Shown: piece after piece, positions 42,620-51,273 of the stretch
How positions within the stretch are numbered: the stretch's first letter is position 1
Layout of the letters: each line of letters opens with the position of its first letter
Assembly (NCBI RefSeq): GCF_001263205.1
Contig: NZ_CP012333.1
Span: 3,410,001 to 3,474,000, forward strand
Direction of reading: 5' to 3'
Length of the DNA: 64,000 nt
From: Labilithrix luteola
GTDB lineage: Bacteria > Myxococcota_A > Polyangia > Polyangiales > Polyangiaceae
Translations under genes and position numbers: made by a program
Notes under the pieces: generated by a model
The model's input: only the letters and a program-made list of their open reading frames with translations
What the model was told of the DNA's origin: nothing
Database searches by the model: none

Positions 42620-43957
42620 ATGGTTGGACGGATTCTCGGCAGCCGCTATCGGGTCGTCCGCGAGATCGGGACAGGCGGGATGGGCTGGGTCTTCGAAGCC
42701 GAGCAACTCGGCCTTTCGAGAACGGTCGCGCTCAAAGTCCTCCGCAACGCCGATGCCCGATCGCTCGGTCGACTTCGCCAGGAGGCGCTCACCGCCGGTG
42801 CGCTTCGGAGCCCGCACGTCGTCGCCGTCTTCGATTTCTGCGCGGAGCCCGACGAGCCCCCGTTTCTCGTGATGGAGCTTCTCGAGGGCGAGTCGCTCTC
42901 GTCGCTCCTCAAGCGCACGCGCAAGCTTCCGCCGGCGCTCGCCGCGCGCATCGCGAGCCATGTGCTGGCGGGGCTCGATGCCGCGCATCAGGCCGGGATC
43001 GTCCATCGCGACGTGAAGCCGTCGAACATCTGGATCACGCGCTCGCTCGCCGATGACGTCGTCAAACTGCTCGACTTTGGCATCGTCAAATCGATGCAGG
43101 ACGACGACGCCAAGGGCTTCGCCACCACCGTGGGCTCGGTGCTCGGAACGCCGTCGTACGTGTCGCCCGAACAGCTACGTGGGATGCCCGTCGATGCACG
43201 CACCGACTTGCATGCGCTCGGTGTCGTGCTCCACGAGATGCTCACGGGGCGAAAGCCTTGGGTCACCGAGACGGTGGCGCTCTTCAAGGAGATCCTCGAC
43301 CGCGTACCTCCCCATCTGTCGTTCCTCGCGCCCGAGGTTCCGACGGGCCTCGGCGACATCGTAGCGCGCGCGTTGGAGAAGGACCCTGCAGCACGCTTCC
43401 AAAACGCCGCGGAGATGCTCGCAGCGCTGGCTCCCTATGCGCAGGGCGCCGGTCGCTCGATTCCACCGCCGGCGCCGACCCGCGGGATGACCGCCGTGAT
43501 GGGACCCGCCACCCAGCGCGTCTCGAACGTTCCGACGACAGCGCCGCTCGAGCCGCCCATCGTGCTTCCACCGCCTCCTCGCACGCCGTCGTTCCAGCCG
43601 CCTCCGATCGCGTCGATGACGCCGGCGCCTGCCGCGGTGGTGCCGCCTTCGTCGCCGAGCGGGCAGGTCGGACGAACGTTGGTCTCGATGCCGTCGTATC
43701 CGCCGCCTCGGTCTTCGAAGCCGCAGGTCGTATCCATTCCGGCGGCGCCGCCATCGACGTCGCGGCCCGCGCGACGGTCCTTCGCGCCGTTCGCGCTCGG
43801 GGCGTCACTCGCCCTGGCGATCGTTGGGGTGCTCGGCGCGGTCGTTCACTGGCTCAATGCGCGAAATGCGACGACGGCTCCTGATGCAGCCGCGGCGATC
43901 ACCACGGTCACAGGAGCCGTCCGAACGGCGCCGGATGCGGCGCCGCGATCACGCTGA
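42620..43957 (+). CDS. Membrane-anchored Ser/Thr protein kinase
   Basis: A 445-residue kinase. Catalytic domain 1-290: IGTGGMGWVFEAEQ, Lys39 in VALKVL, HRDVKPSN (129-136), DFG (152-154), TPSYVSPEQLRG, DARTDLHALGVVLHEMLTG. It should be active. A Pro-rich linker follows, then a single membrane helix (about 390-412, FALGASLALAIVGVLGAVVH) and only 33 residues outside, so there is no real sensor domain. ATG at 42620 has GAGGG five bases upstream; ATG at 42602 is the alternative. The stop is 3 bases from the opposing sdhC-like stop. Confidence 0.93.
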   Translation: MVGRILGSRYRVVREIGTGGMGWVFEAEQLGLSRTVALKVLRNADARSLGRLRQEALTAGALRSPHVVAVFDFCAEPDEPPFLVMELLEGESLSSLLKRTRKLPPALAARIASHVLAGLDAAHQAGIVHRDVKPSNIWITRSLADDVVKLLDFGIVKSMQDDDAKGFATTVGSVLGTPSYVSPEQLRGMPVDARTDLHALGVVLHEMLTGRKPWVTETVALFKEILDRVPPHLSFLAPEVPTGLGDIVARALEKDPAARFQNAAEMLAALAPYAQGAGRSIPPPAPTRGMTAVMGPATQRVSNVPTTAPLEPPIVLPPPPRTPSFQPPPIASMTPAPAAVVPPSSPSGQVGRTLVSMPSYPPPRSSKPQVVSIPAAPPSTSRPARRSFAPFALGASLALAIVGVLGAVVHWLNARNATTAPDAAAAITTVTGAVRTAPDAAPRSR

Positions 43958-43960
43958 GAT

Positions 43961-44608
43961 TCAGGCGCCGGCGGACCAGAGAGCGTACACGGCGCCCCAG
44001 CCCATCGCGAGCAGCACGAGGAAGAAGAGGATCGAGAGGCCGTTCAGCTTCGTGAGCGAGCGGCGGCTCGAGACGATGCCCCAGCTCATGCAGAACGTCT
44101 GCAGGCCGTTCGCGAGGTGGTAGGCGACGCCGAGGATGCCGAGCACGTAGACCGCGAGGGTCGGGCCGTGGTGGTGCATCTCGTGGGCGATGTCCGAGAA
44201 CGCCTCCGCGTGGCCTTCGACGAGGCGCGGGTGGAGCAGGGCGAGCCAGATGTGCGCGCCGAGGAAGAGCAGGACGCCAATCGCGCTGAGACGCTGGAGC
44301 GCGTACTTCAGATTCGCGAAGTAGCCGTAGCGAACGTTGTTCGGCTGCGACGTCGAGATGCGCGCGATGCCCCAGATGGTGTGGAGGGCGAGCGGCAGGA
44401 GCGAAACCAGGCCCGACGCGAAGAAGGCGATCGGGTGGCTGTACTCGGTGACGTTCTTCTGCCAGGCGACCCCGCCCTGGAACGCCGAGAGGTTGTTCCA
44501 GAGGTGGTTGACCGTCCAGACAGCGAGCGGAACGACCGCAAGGAGCGAGCCGAGGCGCGAACGAAGGAAAGTACCGTCGGCACGTTGGGTCTGCGCAACT
44601 GCAGTCAT
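43961..44608 (-). CDS. sdhC: Succinate dehydrogenase/fumarate reductase cytochrome b-like subunit
   Basis: A 215-residue protein with five membrane helices, the Bacillus/Wolinella-type diheme cytochrome b558 layout. Candidate haem His residues are in VNHLWNNLSAF, EYSHPIAFFASG, GAHIWLALLHPRL and AYHLANGLQTF, one near each helix end as expected. It anchors the SdhA/SdhB catalytic subunits and passes electrons to quinone. No sdhA or sdhB is next to it here: the upstream neighbour is a divergent esterase gene and the downstream one is a convergent kinase. They may be at another locus. Confidence 0.88.
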   Translation of the reverse strand: MTAVAQTQRADGTFLRSRLGSLLAVVPLAVWTVNHLWNNLSAFQGGVAWQKNVTEYSHPIAFFASGLVSLLPLALHTIWGIARISTSQPNNVRYGYFANLKYALQRLSAIGVLLFLGAHIWLALLHPRLVEGHAEAFSDIAHEMHHHGPTLAVYVLGILGVAYHLANGLQTFCMSWGIVSSRRSLTKLNGLSILFFLVLLAMGWGAVYALWSAGA

Positions 44609-44689
44609 GCCGCTCCTCTAGGGTAAGCGGCCGCCTTTTGACAAGGCATTCGTGCGCTCCTCGGGCCTTGCCGGTAGGCTTTGGGCGCG

Positions 44690-46084
44690 ATGCCGTGGCC
44701 GCCCTTGCCGCCGATTTCGATGGACCTGCTCTCCCCCCTCGCCGGAACGGTCCTGCTCTTTCTCGGGGATTCCGGCACGCCGCGGCTCGACGTGTCGCAC
44801 GACGACGTCGACGGGGTGGCGGTCGAGTCCTTCGACGTCGGGGGTGAGCGGGTCGCCTTCGCGGATCTGGGGCGTTCCCGAGCGGCCGGACGGGTGGTTC
44901 TTCGGTTCGCCGCCCGAGGAGCAGCGGTCCGGGTCCCCCACTGCGCCGGCCGCGGACACGTCTTCGTCGATGGAGCTCAGCAGAGCGTGCCGGCGAAAGG
45001 CCCCGTGGTCATCAAGCTCGACCGTTCCGATGTCGACCACGAGGTGAAGGTCGAAATCGACGTCAGCGGCTACGAGAAGCGGATCGCGTGCGGCGAGCCT
45101 CCTCGGGTGGGCAACCCCGTCCGATCGACCGACGGCCTGTCGCTCGTCCGCTTCGCCAGCCCCGAGGCGAGCAAAGGCGGCGGCGAGGCGGTGGTCTTCG
45201 TGCCCCGCGGACACGACCGCACGGCGCCCGGGGCCCTGCTCGTCGGAACCCATCCGTGGAACGGTGGCGTCTGGACGTACGCCGCCTATCGCGAGCTGCT
45301 CGAAGAGGCCCAAGCGAAGGACGTGGTGCTCGTCATGCCGAGCGGCCTCGGCAACTCCCTCTACACCGCCGATGCCGAAGGCGAGGTGATGCGCGCCATC
45401 GACGCGGTGAAGACCGCCGTAGCGGTCGACCCGCAGCGAGTGTCGATCTGGGGCGCATCGATGGGCGGCGCCGGCGCGACGACGATTGCCTTCCACAGGC
45501 CCGATCGCTTCGCCTTCGTGGCGAGCTACTTCGGCGACAGCAAGTACGACATGACGACCTACGTGAAGTCCATTCTCGGCGGCACGGGGGGCGCTCACGC
45601 GGTCAACGCGCTCGACGTGATCGAGAATGGTCGGCACCTGCCCGTCTTCCTCGTGCACGGCGAGAACGACCGCACGTCGCCCATCGTCCAGAGCTCCATG
45701 CTCGAGAGCGCCATGAAGAAGCGTGGCATGAGCGTCGACTTCGAGCGCGTTCCGGGAATGGCCCACGAAGGACCGCTGGTCGTGAAGTACATCCGAACGG
45801 TGGTCGACCGCGCGGCAACGGCCAAGGCACCCGTGCATCCTACACGCGTCTCCTTCCGTAGCGTGCGCGCCGAAGACACGAGCGCCTACGGCGTTCGCCT
45901 CGTGCGGTCCGGCAAGGGCGACGCGTTCGTCGATCTCGAAAAGCGAAGCGACGGCATCCACGTTCTCGCCGCGGAAGGCACGCGTGAAATCGTGCTCGGG
46001 CCCAGCGCGCTCGGGGCGAGCGGAGGCGAAGCCATTTCGTTCGAGCGCGGCGTATCCGGTGTCCGCGTGCGCTTCGAACCATGA
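44690..46084 (+). CDS. Alpha/beta-hydrolase esterase with N- and C-terminal extra domains
   Basis: The 464-residue protein has a central alpha/beta-hydrolase domain: GALLVGTHPWNGGVWTYAAY, nucleophile Ser in VSIWGASMGGAGATTIAF (GxSxG), and catalytic His in VPGMAHEGPLVVKY, with an acid in VHGENDRTSPI. This is like the PHB-depolymerase/esterase D group. About 130 residues before and 90 after form beta-rich domains I do not recognise. A clear signal peptide is lacking. ATG at 44690 is used; a TTG at 44681 is possible. Its stop overlaps the next ATG (ATGA), coupling it to a membrane protein. Confidence 0.86.
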   Translation: MPWPPLPPISMDLLSPLAGTVLLFLGDSGTPRLDVSHDDVDGVAVESFDVGGERVAFADLGRSRAAGRVVLRFAARGAAVRVPHCAGRGHVFVDGAQQSVPAKGPVVIKLDRSDVDHEVKVEIDVSGYEKRIACGEPPRVGNPVRSTDGLSLVRFASPEASKGGGEAVVFVPRGHDRTAPGALLVGTHPWNGGVWTYAAYRELLEEAQAKDVVLVMPSGLGNSLYTADAEGEVMRAIDAVKTAVAVDPQRVSIWGASMGGAGATTIAFHRPDRFAFVASYFGDSKYDMTTYVKSILGGTGGAHAVNALDVIENGRHLPVFLVHGENDRTSPIVQSSMLESAMKKRGMSVDFERVPGMAHEGPLVVKYIRTVVDRAATAKAPVHPTRVSFRSVRAEDTSAYGVRLVRSGKGDAFVDLEKRSDGIHVLAAEGTREIVLGPSALGASGGEAISFERGVSGVRVRFEP

Positions 46085-47502
46085 AGAATCGTCGCGCCAT
46101 GCAGATCGGTGCGCCGATCGTGGCCGTAGCCACGATGATGATCGGCCTTCGCGTGGGTGCGAAAAGCGCCGTGCGGGCAGCCACGGTCTTCGGCGCGCCC
46201 GTGGGAATGGCACCGCCGGGAGGCAAGGCTCGTCTCGCGTGGCAGGTGCTCACGTATCTCGACGATCGGGGCGTGCGCGAGACCATCGCCATGCAAGGGC
46301 TCCACGTCATCGGACGTTCGAAGGGCGCCGAGGCTCGCTGGGACGGCGCGAGCAACGAAGACGGCATCGCGGAGATCGCGCTCGAGCTGCCCGATCTGAA
46401 GACTGGGGATCCGGTCGATCTCGAGATCCGCGTCGACGGAGACAGCGAACCGCTCGCCAGCGGAACGGTCGCCTGGCACGACGTGGCGTGGGCACGCTCG
46501 GAGCCGAACCACGTTGCGGCGGTGAGGCCGACGAGCCGTTCGGGCACGATGAATCTCGATGTCGTCATCGAGGGCGGGCGCCTCGTCGTCGGGTTTCCCA
46601 CGCCCCTCTGGGTTCGCTCGAAGCTCCCCGCCGGCGCTCACGGGCGCGTCACCGTCGACGCATCGCCGGAGCCCGGCCTCGTGTTCGATCGCGAGAGCGT
46701 CACGTCATGCGAGGACGGCTGGGCCGAGTTCTCCGCGCGCGCCATGGCGCACGTGACGGGAGGCAGCTTCCACGCTCGCGCGCTCGGCGATCCGAACGTC
46801 GAGGGAAAGTGGTTCGGCGCGCTGCCCGTCGCCCCCGGCGCCTTCTTCGTGAGCGTCCCGCGCGTCATGCCTGCCGGGACTCCGAACCTCGCCGTGCTCG
46901 TCGCGCCCAATCCACGGAAGGTCGTTTACGCCGAGGTCGACGACGTGCACGGACGCGTGATCGCCGCGGCCCTTCCGGTCGAAACGGACCCGACCGATAC
47001 GATCCCGCGGGCGCGCTTCGAGCTTCCTCCGCTCGCGAGCGGACTGCACTGGCTCGTGGTCTCCGGCGAACCGCGGGGTGCAGAGCATCTGGCGGGCGCG
47101 GCGATCGCGAGGCCATTCTTCGTGGGGACGTCGAACGAGGTCGACGTGCAGAACGCCTGCAGTATCGGCCCCTGGCTCGCGTCTCACGAAGCGACGGGAT
47201 TTCCGCGATGGATCGCGCTCGATGGTCTGCCCGCGCGAAGCCGGGCGAACCGAGGCCGACATTTCGCCGGCCTGCTCATCGCGGGCGTTTCGCTCCTCGC
47301 GGCAGGTCTGCTCGAAGTCCTGCTCCTCACGGCCGCCGCGCGCGAGGCAAGGGTCGCGATGCAGCTCGCCGAGCTCGACGAGCTCGATCCCGAAGCCAAG
47401 CGCGTCACCGCGAAGCCTCCGGGCGGAGGACTCGCGGTGGCCGTGCTCGTGGTGCTCCTCGGTTTTGCGCTCCTCGCAGCGCTTCTCGTCGCCAAGGCGT
47501 AA
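46081..47502 (+). CDS. Membrane protein with long extracytoplasmic beta-rich region
   Basis: I do not recognise this 473-residue protein. An N-terminal hydrophobic segment (QIGAPIVAVATMMIGLRVGA) may be an anchor or signal. A region of about 370 residues is rich in beta strands with Ig-like character (LAWQVLTYLDDRGVRETIAM, GRVTVDASPEPGLVFDRESV). Two C-terminal membrane helices follow (FAGLLIAGVSLLAAGLLEVL and AVAVLVVLLGFALLAALLVA). It starts inside the stop of the esterase gene (ATGA overlap), so the two probably work together at the envelope. Confidence 0.8.
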   Translation: MKNRRAMQIGAPIVAVATMMIGLRVGAKSAVRAATVFGAPVGMAPPGGKARLAWQVLTYLDDRGVRETIAMQGLHVIGRSKGAEARWDGASNEDGIAEIALELPDLKTGDPVDLEIRVDGDSEPLASGTVAWHDVAWARSEPNHVAAVRPTSRSGTMNLDVVIEGGRLVVGFPTPLWVRSKLPAGAHGRVTVDASPEPGLVFDRESVTSCEDGWAEFSARAMAHVTGGSFHARALGDPNVEGKWFGALPVAPGAFFVSVPRVMPAGTPNLAVLVAPNPRKVVYAEVDDVHGRVIAAALPVETDPTDTIPRARFELPPLASGLHWLVVSGEPRGAEHLAGAAIARPFFVGTSNEVDVQNACSIGPWLASHEATGFPRWIALDGLPARSRANRGRHFAGLLIAGVSLLAAGLLEVLLLTAAAREARVAMQLAELDELDPEAKRVTAKPPGGGLAVAVLVVLLGFALLAALLVAKA

Positions 47503-47539
47503 GCAACGAAAAGCGCCCGCGAGCGCCTTCGAGGCCCGC

Positions 47540-49204
47540 TCAGCCGAGAAGGATGCGTGCGTCCGCGTCGAGCGATTCGTCGACGATGAGGTCGACGCCC
47601 GCGCGCGCGAAGCGACGAGCCGCGGCGGCCGGCTTGGCGTCGTCGTCGAACTTCTTCGAGCGCGTAGCCTCGCGGATGAGGAGCGCGAGCTCGAGGGCCC
47701 GGCCGAGGCTCAGCGCGAGACGGCGTGCGCCCGCTTCGACGGCCGTGGGGCCGCCTTCCATCGTCTTCATCAGCCACGCCTGCGCGTGCTCGACCGTGCG
47801 CATGGCGAGCTCCGCCTCGGCCTTGAGCGTGGGGTCGGCGCCCTGAACGCACCCGTGGATCTCGCGCGCGATCGGCTCGAGCGTGCCCGTCTTGGAGAGG
47901 GCGCGGAGGAGATCGAGCGAGAGCACGTTGGTCGTGCCTTCCCAGATCGGAAGCACCTGCGCATCGCGGAGCAGGCGCGGAAGGCCGGTGTCTTCGATGT
48001 AGCCCGCGCCGCCGAACGCCTCGAGCGACTCGCTGGCGATCGCCACGGCCTGCTTGGCCGTCGTGAGCTTCACGATCGGGGTCATGAGGCGAAGGAGGGC
48101 CGCTTCGTGCTCGTTGATCTCGCCAGCCTCGTCTTTGCCGAGCAGCTCGACGGCGCGGAACGCCAGGTGGAACGCTCCCTGGTACTCGGCCTCGATGGTC
48201 GCGAGCGTGTCGATGTGGAGCGACTTCTGCGCGAGCGGCGCACCGAACGCAATGCGACGAGTCGCGTAGTCCTTGGCGAGCGCGATGGCCCGGCGCATGC
48301 CGCTGACCGCACAAACCGCATTCCAGGTGCGGGTGATGGTGAGCATCGGCGTGATGTTCTTGATGCCGTCGCGCAGGCCGATGACCGGGATCGCTTTGGC
48401 GCCATCGAGCGTCAGCTCCGCGGTCGGAACCATGCGCGTGCCGAGCTTGTCCTTCAGGCGATTGACCTCGATGCCGTTCATCGAGCCATCCGCGTTGCGG
48501 ACTTCGACGTAAAAGAGCGCGAGGCCGCTACCGCCAGGCGGATTGCCCTCGGGGCGGCCGAGGGTTAGCGCCATCTGCGAGGTCGTCGCGGAGCTGAACC
48601 ACTTGGTGCCGTAAAGGCGGTACGCGTCGCCGTCGGGACGGGCGACCGTCTCGCAGATGGCGACGTCGGAGCCGCCGGTCCGCTCCGTCATCCACTGGCC
48701 GCTCGTCCACGCCGAGCCAGGGTCGCGGCTCGTCAAACGAGGGACGGCGCGGTCGATGAGGCCCTGGTTCTTCGACGCGATGAGGGTGCGGGCGGCGCCG
48801 TCGGTCATCGCGAGCGGGCACGAGTAGACGCCCCAGGAGCCGTCGATGAGATAGATCATCGCGAACTGGTGGAGGCGCGAGAGGGCACCACTCTTGCGCT
48901 CGTAGGCCGTGCCGATGAGGCCCTTTTCCGCCGTGATCTTGGCTGCTTTTTGCCAGAGGGCCGTGACCTCGATGCGGTCGACGCGTTTGCCCCACGGATC
49001 CCATTGAATGAGCTCGGGCTCCCCCGCGTACCCCATGAGGAGCTCACGGTAGAGCTCTCCGCCCGAGAGCTCGCCCACGTCCAGCAGCTCCGGCTCGACC
49101 CGCGTGAGAACGTCCGGCGGGAGCGTATGCCGCAGATAGCGTCGAAGAACGTCGTCGCCGACGTACTGGTTTCCGAGCTCGGGAGGGGTCTGGAAGAACG
49201 CCAT
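47540..49204 (-). CDS. AidB-like acyl-CoA dehydrogenase family protein
   Basis: A 554-residue flavoprotein of the acyl-CoA dehydrogenase fold, longer than the usual ~380. Features: AWTSGQWMTERTGGSDVA, RLYGTKWFSSATTSQMALTL, TRTWNAVCAVSGMRRAIALA, YATRRIAFGAPLAQK, EAFGGAGYIEDTGLPRLLRD and VLPIWEGTTNVLSLDLLRAL. The WEGxxNVxxLDxLRA motif and the length match the AidB branch, whose E. coli member is tied to alkylation damage and binds DNA; others are true dehydrogenases. ATG at 49204 has GAGG upstream; a GTG at 49213 is alternative. It is divergent from the sigma-factor operon. Confidence 0.92.
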   Translation of the reverse strand: MAFFQTPPELGNQYVGDDVLRRYLRHTLPPDVLTRVEPELLDVGELSGGELYRELLMGYAGEPELIQWDPWGKRVDRIEVTALWQKAAKITAEKGLIGTAYERKSGALSRLHQFAMIYLIDGSWGVYSCPLAMTDGAARTLIASKNQGLIDRAVPRLTSRDPGSAWTSGQWMTERTGGSDVAICETVARPDGDAYRLYGTKWFSSATTSQMALTLGRPEGNPPGGSGLALFYVEVRNADGSMNGIEVNRLKDKLGTRMVPTAELTLDGAKAIPVIGLRDGIKNITPMLTITRTWNAVCAVSGMRRAIALAKDYATRRIAFGAPLAQKSLHIDTLATIEAEYQGAFHLAFRAVELLGKDEAGEINEHEAALLRLMTPIVKLTTAKQAVAIASESLEAFGGAGYIEDTGLPRLLRDAQVLPIWEGTTNVLSLDLLRALSKTGTLEPIAREIHGCVQGADPTLKAEAELAMRTVEHAQAWLMKTMEGGPTAVEAGARRLALSLGRALELALLIREATRSKKFDDDAKPAAAARRFARAGVDLIVDESLDADARILLG

Positions 49205-49321
49205 TGCCCTCACGTTAATGCGGGCAAGGGTCTGGCGCGAGTCTCATACGCCTGCTACCGCGCCCGAGCTGGCTTGCTTTTCTGAACCGTCCCGAAGGGC
49301 TGCGGACACGGGGGGACCGAG

Positions 49322-50020
49322 GTGCTCACGCGATCGCGACATCGCCCCCCCGAACGACGGGCCGACGGGGCAACGGATTCGAAGCCGGACGCGGGCCCGA
49401 CCCAACAGCGGACCAGCATTGTCCGCGAACTCCATCCCGGGCGCACGGGGCTCTCGGACGAGACGTTGGTCGGGGCACTCCGCGCGGGTGAGCCGAACGC
49501 CACGGCCACGATGTTCGATCGCTACGGCGACCGCATGGAACGCCTGCTTTTCAGCCTGCTCGGGCCCGAACCCGAGATCGAGGACTTGCTCCACGAGGTC
49601 TTTCTCCAGGCCATCCAGTGCATCGGTGCGCTCGAGGAGCCGTCGCGGCTTCGCAGCTGGCTGACCGGAATCACCGTGCACACGGCGCGGGGGTTCATTC
49701 GCCGTAAGACTCGACGGCGGTGGCTCTCCTTCGTGGAGGAGGTGCCCGAGCGCCCCGCGATCGCGGCGAGCGAAGAGATCACCGAAGCCACCCGGTGCAC
49801 CTTCGAGGTGCTCTCGGCCATGAACGCCGACGAGCGCGTGATTTTCAGCCTGCGCTTCATCGAGGGCCTGGAGCTCGCCGAGATCGCCCTCGCATGCGAC
49901 CTCTCCATCTCGACGGCCAAGCGCCGCCTCAAAGACGCGGAGAAGCACTTTCTCGTGCGCGCCAAGAAGTACTCGACGCTCCACCCTTGGATCGAGGAGG
50001 GCCGATGGGCGATCGGATGA
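49322..50020 (+). CDS. ECF-type sigma-70 family sigma factor
   Basis: The 232-residue protein has sigma region 2 (TMFDRYGDRMERLLFSLLGP, EPEIEDLLHEVFLQAIQCIG, SRLRSWLTGITVHTARGFIR) and region 4 (STAKRRLKDAEKHF preceded by ERVIFSLRFIEGLELAEIAL). Regions 1 and 3 are absent, so it is extracytoplasmic-function type. The first ~45 residues are a disordered extension. GTG at 49322 follows a G-rich run. The 3' end overlaps the FecR-type gene by 16 bases. It probably directs this operon and is held or activated by the FecR protein; no classical anti-sigma factor gene is seen. Confidence 0.92.
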   Translation: MLTRSRHRPPERRADGATDSKPDAGPTQQRTSIVRELHPGRTGLSDETLVGALRAGEPNATATMFDRYGDRMERLLFSLLGPEPEIEDLLHEVFLQAIQCIGALEEPSRLRSWLTGITVHTARGFIRRKTRRRWLSFVEEVPERPAIAASEEITEATRCTFEVLSAMNADERVIFSLRFIEGLELAEIALACDLSISTAKRRLKDAEKHFLVRAKKYSTLHPWIEEGRWAIG

Positions 50021-51273
50021 ATCCCACAGCGCGCCTCGGACTGCACGTCGCGACCTCGCTCACGCGGGTGCGAGCGTCCTCCGATCTGAAAGCTCGCGCC
50101 CGCGAAAAGCTTCTCGCGGGAAGGGCTGCGAAGGAGAAGACCTCCCGCTCGAACCGTACGCGTCGAAGCCTCGTCGCGTTCGCCATGGCATCGGCCGCTG
50201 CGCTCTTCCTCGGCGCCTGGTTCGCCTGGCCTCGAGCAACGCTGTCGTTCGCGATCGAAGGAGAGAAAGCGCCTGGGGTCGTTGGGGCATTCTTGTCGGC
50301 CAACGGCGAGGCCGAATTGCCCCTCGCCTTCTCCGACGGAACGCGTGTGGTGCTCGGCAAGGGTGCGCGCGCGCGTGTGGCCCATGTCGACGCGCGGGGA
50401 GCCCGCGTCCTGCTCGAGAGCGGCGAGCTCCACGCGAACGTCGTTCATCGCGACGACACGCGCTGGCTGGTCGAAGCTGGCCCATACCAAGTCCGCGTCA
50501 CCGGAACACGTTTCGACGTGCGCTGGGATGCGGATGCGCAATCCGTGGTCGTCCGGTTGATCGAAGGGTCGGTCATCGTGTCCGGCTGCACGCTCGGAGA
50601 AGGTCGCCGCGTCTCGGCGGGCGAGGAACTCGTTGCATCTTGCAAGGAGTCCCCGAGCAGCCCTCCGTCGACCAACGATGCGAGTACGGCCGTGGCGACC
50701 GTCGTTCCTGACGAGGTCGCGGCATCGCCCGCGGTCACGGCTCACGCAGCGGCCAGTCACGTGAACCTCGCAGCGGCCTCCTCCAGCGAAGCCGTGGCGG
50801 CGACAACCAGCCGAGCGACGCCCCTCCACAAGGCCGTCGACGCATCTGCGGTCGTTCCTTCGGGCGCCGCTTCGACCGCCACCGAAACCGTGAAGGCGCC
50901 CGACGCGAGCGAGCTTCTGCTGCGCGCCGACGACGACCGCTTTGCGCGACGCTACGACGATGCCGAGAATGCGTTGCTCGAAGTCCGGAAGCGCTTCGGC
51001 GGAACCGATGCCGCGGCCAAGGCGGCCTTCGAGCTCGGACGAATCAAGTTCGACGCGCGCGGTGACTTCGGCCAGGCCGCGTCGTGGTTCGATACGTACC
51101 TTCACGAGCGGCCCACGGGAACGCTCGCCCGCGAGGCGCTTGGTCGAGGCCTCGAGGCTCGCCTTCGTGCCGAAGATACCGAGACGGCAGCCAACCTCGC
51201 CAGGCGCTATCTCGCCGCGTATCCGGATGGCCCTCACGCGAAGCTCGCACGAAAGGCTCTGGAAGGGCGATGA
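50005..51273 (+). CDS. FecR-domain membrane protein with C-terminal TPRs
   Basis: The 422-residue protein has a basic cytoplasmic N-terminus, one membrane helix (LVAFAMASAAALFLGAWFAW, about 52-71), a FecR domain (LAFSDGTRVVLGKGARARVA, VLLESGELHANVVH, YQVRVTGTRFDVRWDADAQS, VVVRLIEGSVIV), an Ala/Ser/Thr linker and C-terminal TPR-like helices (FARRYDDAENALLEVRKRFG, YLAAYPDGPHAKLARKALEG). In the Fec systems FecR transmits an envelope signal to a sigma factor, so this is the likely controller of the sigma factor before it. ATG at 50005 has GGAGG upstream; an ATG at 50017 overlapping the sigma stop is alternative. Confidence 0.9.
   Translation: MGDRMNPTARLGLHVATSLTRVRASSDLKARAREKLLAGRAAKEKTSRSNRTRRSLVAFAMASAAALFLGAWFAWPRATLSFAIEGEKAPGVVGAFLSANGEAELPLAFSDGTRVVLGKGARARVAHVDARGARVLLESGELHANVVHRDDTRWLVEAGPYQVRVTGTRFDVRWDADAQSVVVRLIEGSVIVSGCTLGEGRRVSAGEELVASCKESPSSPPSTNDASTAVATVVPDEVAASPAVTAHAAASHVNLAAASSSEAVAATTSRATPLHKAVDASAVVPSGAASTATETVKAPDASELLLRADDDRFARRYDDAENALLEVRKRFGGTDAAAKAAFELGRIKFDARGDFGQAASWFDTYLHERPTGTLAREALGRGLEARLRAEDTETAANLARRYLAAYPDGPHAKLARKALEGR

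Noticed and set aside
41283..42872. 529-residue plus-strand frame over livK
   Set aside because: No recognisable motif, and livK is certain on the other strand.
47078..48568. 496-residue plus-strand frame over the acyl-CoA dehydrogenase
   Set aside because: Antisense to a clear flavoprotein and without domain signs.
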